Shown here: one piece after another, positions 33,001-42,000 of the stretch
How positions within the stretch are numbered: the first letter of the stretch is position 1
Layout: every line of letters starts with the position of its first letter
Assembly (NCBI GenBank): GCA_951640165.1
Contig: OX621264.1
Span: 563,001-627,000, forward strand
Length of the DNA: 64,000 nucleotides
Source: Pseudoips prasinana
Lineage: Eukaryota; Arthropoda; Insecta; Lepidoptera; Nolidae
Direction of reading: 5' to 3'
Position numbers and translations under genes: made by a program
The notes under the pieces: generated by a model
The model's input: the letters and a program-made list of their open reading frames with translations, nothing else
Told to the model about the DNA's origin: nothing
Database searches by the model: none

Positions 33001-36000
33001 AGAACGCTGGATAATGTTGAATTCATATGTCTCTCTCTCTTGACAATAACTTGATACGAGCTAGCTAAATATCGTTGCTATATTAAAATAAATTTTATAA
33101 ATGTTTTCATACAATCAACACAATGTCTACCTAAATATTTATATTACTAGAAATAATAATGTATACAACTATATTACTACGAACATGTTCTGACTATTTA
33201 CAAGCGCTTTTTTAAAGTCTACGTGAATAAAAACCTTTTTTATTTCATTTATTTATTTATATGCAAATAACGTAATTGATCAATTTACTTGACACTGGCA
33301 ATACTCTATTCGAGTGAGAACTTATAATAAAAGTAAGACGGTACCTTGTTGACGCGCGACATGACGGCGTACACGGAGGCGTGGCTCACCACGGTCACGC
33401 CCACGCCCGCCGCGCCCAGGCGCCGCGCCATCGCGTGCGACTGCGCACACACACACACACATTATAATACTAGCTGTGCCCCGCGGTTTTACCCGCGTTA
33501 AACTTCATAAATTATCGCAGCTCCTCCCCCGTAGGTGATAGCGTGATAATATGTAACCTATATGTTGACCCGAATGATACTCTATATCATAATATTATAA
33601 AGAGGTAACGTTTGTGAGTTTGTGACGTTGTAAGGAGTAATCTCTGGATCTAGTGAACCGATTTTCAAAATTATTACACCAATAGAAAGCTACGTTATTG
33701 TGCAATGTCATAGGATATGAAAAATTCCGAAATTAACAACGCATTTTACTTAAACTTGAATAATATAATCAAAGTTGCGGGACAAACCGGCAGGGGCAAA
33801 AATATTTATAACGCGGAAAGAAGTCCGCGGGCACTGCTATGATAAATAAAAGTGTATTTACTTGTGCGACATCGGGCGACTCGGCCAGTATGAGCCGGTA
33901 GTTCCTGGCGGCGGCGGCGCGCAGGAACCGCTCCACCAGCCCCGACGCGCCGTACGTCAGGATGAGCTCGTCGCCGTGCACGTGCGAGCGCGCCTGGCTG
34001 GAGATCGCTGACGCAGACGACTCCAGCTCCAGCCGCAACTGGAATATGGCATCATTTAGTTGGCAGCTGGAATTCTTTATTAACTGGAATTAATCGCATG
34101 TTGCACCCACTCTAGTTAAGGTTGGAAACTCTGCACTCGAAGTTGTAGAGAACTATATTTACCTAGGACAGACCATCCAACTAGGTAGGTCCAACTTCGA
34201 AAAGGAGGTCAATCGTAGAATCCAACTCGGCTGGGCAGCGTTCGGGAAGCTACGTAATATCTTCTGGTCCCAAATACCGCAGTGTCTCAAGTCGAAAGTC
34301 TTCGACCAGTGCGTGTTGCCAGTGATGACTTACGGAACAGAGACGTAGTCGCTCATTATGGGCCTTATCAGGCGGCTCAAGGTCACCCAAAGAGCAATGG
34401 AAAGGGCTATGCTTGGAGTTTTCCTGCGAGATCGAATCAGAAATGCTGAGATCCGCAAGCGAACCAAAGTAACCGACATAGCCCAAAGAATTGCCAAACT
34501 AAAGTGGCAGTGGGCAGGGCACGTAGCTCGTAGAACTGACGGCCGCTGGGGCAGAAAGGTTCTCGAGTGGCAACCACGAACCGGAAGACGCAGCGTGGGC
34601 AGGCCTCCTACACGGTGGAACGACGATCTTGTGCGGGTCGCGGGAAGCTGCTGGATGCGGACAGCACAGGACCGGCTATTGTGGAGATCTTTGGGGGAGG
34701 CCTTTGTCCAGCAGTGGACGTCTTTCGGCTGATATGATGATTTAATCGACGGTCCGGTTGGCGTGGTTGGTAGATACTTGCCTTTCACGCCGCAGGACAG
34801 ATATTTGTGTGACTGAACATGTCTGTTTGTGGGCGTAACTATATATATAAGTCAGTTGTGGCGTACATCGATAGGCATCGATCTCATCTTGCGTGGGACG
34901 GAGGATCTTACGCCGCGGCCGTCACTGGTAAATGCCTCGGGCTTGGAGGACCTATGAAGCGAGGAACGACAACATGCCGGCGTCGATGCAATCTATGTAC
35001 TAAGTTCGCGAAGGCGCGTGGAATTTATATATGAGAACATCACGAGCGGACGAGCGCAGTTTTCGTAATGTCGGTCTTCGCTGATTAGCTGATGTAAATG
35101 TTTTATAACAGATATTATGCTCGGCTGACGTGTTTTCATATCACGATCTGATCTTCGTTTCCTTATGAAATCCGTCCACCAAAGGCTAAGTCGAAAATTC
35201 TTCTGCAGCGCAATATTAGTGGTATGAACCTTGAAAGTTTTCGAGAAGCTGCCGGGGGTATTGACTGGAGCTTAGTTTGGGATTCCATATCAGTCAATAA
35301 CAAGATCGATATCTTTAATTCCATACTAATTGATCTGTACGACAAACATGCGCCTATTCGTGCTATAAGGGTCAAGCACCTGCCGGCGCCTTGGCTAACT
35401 GACGAGATCAAGAACCTCATAAGCCTCAAAGCAGCAGCGAAATCAAAATATAAGTGTCGCCCATCCGATTATTCTCGCGAAAAATACTTTTCCATCCGAA
35501 ATCGCTGCAACAAGATGTGTAGGTACGCCCAACGCCATAATATCCATAAATCCATCGAAAATGGAGATCCAGCCAAAATTTGGAAATTTCTTAGATCACA
35601 CGAGTTGGAAAACCTAGAGATATATTTTCAAACAACTTAGACATTAATTCTCTAAACCAGTACTTTTTCTCTTCAACTTCGAGTAATGCGTCAGCTAAAG
35701 CTCAAACTTTAAGCTATCTTTCATCTCTTCCAACTGCTGATCATCCACCTTTTGCTTTCAATCAATTCTCCGATTGTGATGTTAAGAAAAGTATCCTGTC
35801 GATATCTTCCAATGCGGTCGGTAGCGACAGTGTTAGCCTTGATGAAATCCTACCCATTATCACCCATATTCTTAATTGTTCCATATCCTGTGGCTTTTTT
35901 CTTTCCGCATGGAAAGAACCTCTTGTCACTCCCCTTCCTAAAACTAGAAATCCATCTTCCTTTTCCGATTACCGTCCCATATCTATTCTCCCATTCCTAT

Positions 36001-39000
36001 CAAGCCTTCCAACGGCTTCTTTACTCCCAACTGAACTCCTATGTTTGTAAACATAATCTCCTTAACCCTATGCAATCCGGTTTCCGTCCTGGTCATAGCA
36101 CCGCCACAGCACTGGTCCATATTACGGATGACATCAGAAGTGCCATGGAGAATGGAAATCTTACAGTTCTCCTTTTACTTGACTTTATCAATGTTTTTAA
36201 CACTGTAGATTTTGACATTCTCCTTGGCATTTTGACTTCGCTTAACATATCTCCAACGGCAATTGAATGGTTTCGATCTTACCTGTTTGGCGGCCGGCAA
36301 AGAATTCGTATTAATGACTTGTTTTCTACATGGTCTAATACAGTTGCTGGCGTGCCGCAGGGTGGCGTTTTGTCTCCATTACTTTTCGCTTTATTTATAA
36401 ATACGATTTCTAATAATCTTGCTTCCGCCTACCATCTTTATGCAGACGATCTGCAAATTTATTCCCATGGTTCGCTTACAAATTTACCCAGTGTCATTAC
36501 GGCAATAAATGGTGATTTAGCTCGGATAAAGACGTGGAGTAATAGCTTTGGTCTTAACATCAATCCATCTAAGACCCAAGCTATAGTAGTTGGCAGCTCT
36601 CGAATGATTTCAAAAGTGGACTGGTCTCAACAACCCATCTTTGACGGGACTGTTATCCCTCTCAGTAATAACGTCAAGAATCTGGGAATTATTATTGATA
36701 GTACGTTGTCCTGGGGTCCTCATCTTAAAAATGTCAGTGGTAAACCTTTTCATGAGCAGGTTCCCTCAGGCGTCTACGCAATTTGCTCCCTATTACCACT
36801 AAAACTGCTCTTGCACAATCACTTCTCTTACCTATTCTCGACTACGCCGATGCCAGCTATCTAGATCTCACGGAAGAACAACTGGATAAACTTGAGCGTC
36901 TCCAAAACCTTTGTATAAGATTCATATTTGGTCTTCGCAAATATGATCACGTTTCATCATTAAGTTCAAAGCTCAAGTGGTTGCCAATTCGCCTTCGTCG
37001 GAATGCACATATTCTTTCCTTATTATACCTTAAAAACCGATTCGAGTTTCTCTGTGACACGCATTCCTGATTCCTAAGATCATCACATAACTGAAAACTG
37101 CATAATCCTATACATTCCACAATATTTATGGACAAGTAATTTGCCGTTGAAGCAGTAAGGTTATGGAACGCCCTGCCAATTAATATTAGACGTGCCCAAA
37201 CTGTTGCTACGTTTAATAAAGGTGTTAAAGAACACTACCTGCGTTTGTAAAGATCCTTCCTCTTTTATATATTATTTATGTATTTTGTTACTTTATATAT
37301 TATACACTGCATGTATTTTATAGAATGTATATATTATGTAATGTTTATGTATGTATTTATGTTTATCATATATGTAGACATAGATACCATGTATTTGGTA
37401 TGCCCATTTACACTATTATACACATTTTTTTAATATATTTATCCACTACTTCATTAGTTGCACACCCACTTTTTAAAACAATTACAGCTCCTATCCATCC
37501 AAAGGTTGTCTGGAAGAAATCGCTTAATGCGATAAGACCGCCCATTGTACTAAATTGTATTTTTTTTGTCCTACCTATTTATCCTGCTTGTGTGTACAAT
37601 AAAGAGTATTCTATGTTACTCTTAGGGTCTGTTTCACAATCTATACATATAATAAAATCGTAGTAAAGTCAAAACTGTACATTGAATATTTTTTTTAAAT
37701 GATACTTGGGGCGTGATCTACAATCGATATCGAAGCCAAAAATATAGTTTTTAGAATTTTTGTCTGTGTGTCTGTATGTATGTCCGGGCTAAACTCAAAA
37801 ATTACTGCATGGATTTACTTAAAATTTTGCATGAATATTGCCAGGAGCTCCGGTCAACATATAGGCTACATATTATCACGCTATCACCTACGGGGGAGCA
37901 GCTGTGATGATTTATAAAGTTTAACGAGGGTAAAACCGCGGGGCACTAGCTGTGCCCCGTACGAATAAAGTGTCGGATAGCTAACTAACAAATAAATAAA
38001 CTGACAAATATAAGTTCCGGATAAAACACATTGCGTTTCACCATCACCTTCCCGATAAATTATTTGACAGATAGCTATTCGGCAGTTACTAATACGTAGG
38101 TTTGGCAACGTCGCATTTTGTCGTTCCGTCTTACGAAACAGACAACCTATAAATACATTTCTTATGATAAACACACCTAAAAATATATTTTTACTCATTT
38201 TTTATGGTTAGCATTTTCAGGTTTGCATAAATACTTTGAAATGTATCTTCTAACTATTATTTTATCAGACAAAAATACATACATAAATTAATTTTCTTTG
38301 CGTGTAATTAAACGTACGAAATACAAATAAATAAACTTCAAATGTTAATATCAACAAATGCATTTCATTTGTTGCGGTGTTTCGGTGGTGTTTTTCTTAG
38401 CGGTGTCGGATTTATGCGCGGTTCCGTTACACGATCAAAAAATTCTTCAATTTTGTCTTCAATAGTAACAAATATTACCATTTTATTAAATTATTCGCAA
38501 TAAAACACAAGTCTAACAATAAACACCACCGAAATAAGCATCGAATGACATCTGTCAGATAACTTACCTATCACTTAACTTTGCTATCTGAAGTTTGATC
38601 TGACCAATAGTTTACTTTGCAGTTTATTTGCCAGTTAGTACTATTTATGGATTATGAAACGCAAACGATGTCTGTATTCGATAGATAAGTTGCAAGTAGC
38701 TTATTCGGGACTTTATCTGGACATTGTGAAACAGACCCTTAGAGTTAATAATTTGTATACTTAAGTAAGCCAATTACAACAAATATATTTCCAAAATTCT
38801 ACTGTATTCACTCTAATCTCCCCGGAATAATCAAGGCAGCTAAAATATATTTAAAATAGTATATGTAGTTATCAAGTTTTCATAGTGCAAGCTCTGCTTA
38901 GTTTGGGATCAGAGGTGTGTGAATAATGTCCCATGTATTGAGTTATGTCCAAACTCGTAGAACAATAGTTGTTGCTTATGGTGTTAGCTATCGAATGCTG

Positions 39001-42000
39001 CGAGGTTGTTAGTGTTTTACTAGTAAGACAAGATTACTCTTTATTGTACACTAAAACATTATAGAATACTAGAATACAATAACATAGTAACATTAAAAAA
39101 ATGTACAATTGGCGGCCTTATCACTGAATGTGATCTCTTCCAGGCAAATAACCAAGTAATTTAAAAAAATGTTTTCCTACTGCGTGTTCTGGCAGAGTAT
39201 CTCAGTAGCTGCCACATCTTGCACTACACGGAAGGGAAATTGGCAAATAAATAAAATAAAATGTTTATTTGAAGAGATTAGCTCACCTCAGCTATATGTT
39301 CTCTCAAGGGCTCCCTCAGGTCGTGGCTGGCGGCGCCCAGGGTGGCTCTGCGGGCGCTCGTGGCCAGTACTAAGCGCTGCAAGCTCTCTCCCGAAGCCTC
39401 ACAGCTCTGTAGTATATAAACGAATACAAAGACTTATTTACATAGTATATTTTTTATATGGAATAGCAAGAAGTCGAGCGAGCTGGCCACCTGATGGTAA
39501 GTGATCACCTCCGCAACACCAGAGGAGCCGGATGTGGCCGCTTCTTGGGTATTTAGAGAATAACTTTGTCATTAATTCCGCCTTTGTCAAGTTTTGTCAA
39601 TAAAGTTTTATATAATATATATATATATATTATTATTTATCTATATTGTTGTATATATTTAATTTACATATTCATATATAATATTTGTATGTACTCTCCG
39701 TTATGTGAAGTATCTTTTAATTCTTTCTTTTTCATTTAGTAATATGTTTTGTATGTCCTCTTAACTTGCTTTGTCCTTTATCCAAATTTAAAGTGCACCT
39801 ACTATAGTTTTGTCTGCACCACCCAAAGGTCGACTGGTAGAAAATGCTTACGGCATTAAGTCCGCCTCTGTACTTACATGTGCATGAAGTTTTAAAATAA
39901 ATAAATTAATCAATATTTGTTTTATTTTCTCATCCCGTGGGGAGAAGTAATATAATATCTGGGGACAATGTCACATACATCATCCTAGCCCCAAACTATG
40001 CAAAGCTTGTACTATGGGTACCAGGCGACGATATACATACTTATAAAGATAGATAAATACTTCAATACACAGAAAACATCCATGACTCAGAAACAAATAT
40101 TCATGCTCATCACACAAATATTTGCACTTACCGGGATACAAACCCAGGACCACCAGCTTCGTAGGCAGTAGCACTACTAACTAAGCTACGGTGACCGTTT
40201 ACCGCTAGAAGTGGTAGTAGTCGTCCAGAGAACAGCAGTGTCTTTGTCAGTACTTTGACCATAGGATATTAAGATAGGATTATCAAGAACTTCCGTATGT
40301 TCTATATTAGAACGAATAGCCAAAGCAGCATTATTAGGATCATACCAAATTGGGCTAGGAAGAGAAGGTTGATGCATTACAGGAGGCCCCCTAAACTTCC
40401 ATCTGAGTTGCAAGTCTCAGATTCTGTCGAGTGTTCCCTCCTCTACCACGCGATGGACCCGGTTTTTTGCACGGTGAATCCATGGAATGCTAAGAATTAG
40501 GTCTTTTGTGAGATCTCTAAATGGTTGTACTAAGTCTATGTTTTTGAAGTTAAACTTCTATATAGAGTGTGAATGATGGTAAAACCAGGAAGGGGAGACC
40601 TAGAACATTCTCTCCAAATTGGAGATGTTCTCAAGTAAGGCCAGGTCTGAAGTACCTTTTTATATTATTGATATTAAGACAGTCGCCTCGCAATTTCGTG
40701 TCTCGGGTTCGGTTCATCATATCAGCCGAAAGACGTCCACAGCTGGACAAAGGCCTCCCCCAAGGATCTCCACAATAGCCGGTCCTGCGCTGCCCGCATC
40801 CAGCGGCTTCCCGCGACCCGCACAAGATCCTCAGTCCACCGTGTAGGAGGCCTGCCCACGCTGCGTCTTCCGGTTCGTGGTCGCCACTCGAGAACCTTTC
40901 TGACCCATCGGCCGTCAGTTCGAGTAGCTATGTGCCCCGCCCACTGCCACTTCAGTTTGGCAATTTTTTGGGCTATGTCGGTAACTTTGGTTCGCCTGCG
41001 GATCTCAGCATTTCTTATTCGATCTCGCAGGGAAACTCCAAGCATAGCCCTTTCCATTGTTCTTTGGGTGACCTTGAGCCGCCTGATAAGGCCCATAGGT
41101 TCAGTTCGCAGGCAACTATTTATGTGACCCATAAATAGTTCTTCTGAGTCTGGATAATGTAGATATAGACACGGCTAAGCTAGGAACGAGCGTCGGCTTC
41201 AATATTATTATGTTGTGTGTCATTACTGGGTAACGCTCCCAACTGCCATGACTATTAGTGAGAAGCGCTAGCGTTCCAAGGATGAGTTGATTGCGACATA
41301 CAAGAGTGACATTACCTGGTTGGCGTGCGCCCTGTTCTCGTCGCGGATGGCGCGCAGGATGCGGCGCGCCACGTTGGCGGCGCTCACGTGCTGCGGCAGC
41401 GCCGCCGTTATGCGACGCCCGGCGCTCTTCACGGCACCGCATAGTTCACTGCACAATAAGTATAGAACATTTATTTCTCTCATTTTAGGTACATAGCATC
41501 TTAAACATAGTTACAATTTGATAGTTTAGATTTACACCTTTGTGAGAGCTGGAGTCTATACTGGGTTCAAGACCTGTATGACAGATCTCCAGGCAATCAC
41601 CCTCTTAAATTACTTAACTTAATGCGGATATAACTACATTCAAAACGGAATGATCATTGTATTGGTATTGAGCGGAAAACTGAAATACGATTTAAAAAAA
41701 AACTTGTGTGTACTTATGTACACGCGTTAGAAGTTATACTTCTTAATATACAACTTGAATTGGTACGATTTACGATGCGTGCGCATCGTAAAAATTCACT
41801 GTCATACCACCTAGAACTAACTTCATGCTGTAAAATTTTTTGGTGTCGGTGTGCGCGCGCATCGTAAAAATTCACTCTCATCATTTTTCTCCATCGCGCC
41901 AAAAGAAGTATAACTTCAATAATTAATATGTCACAAAGTTAAAAAATAAATACAATAAAATATAATAAATCTGATTGGGGTATTGTAAACAGGGTCGATT

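Noticed and set aside
39600..39645. TATATATA run as a promoter
   Set aside because: It is a simple AT repeat within an intron, with no gene start nearby.
41287..41496. Plus-strand ORFs of 65-69 codons
   Set aside because: They are antisense to eIF2B-beta exon 3.
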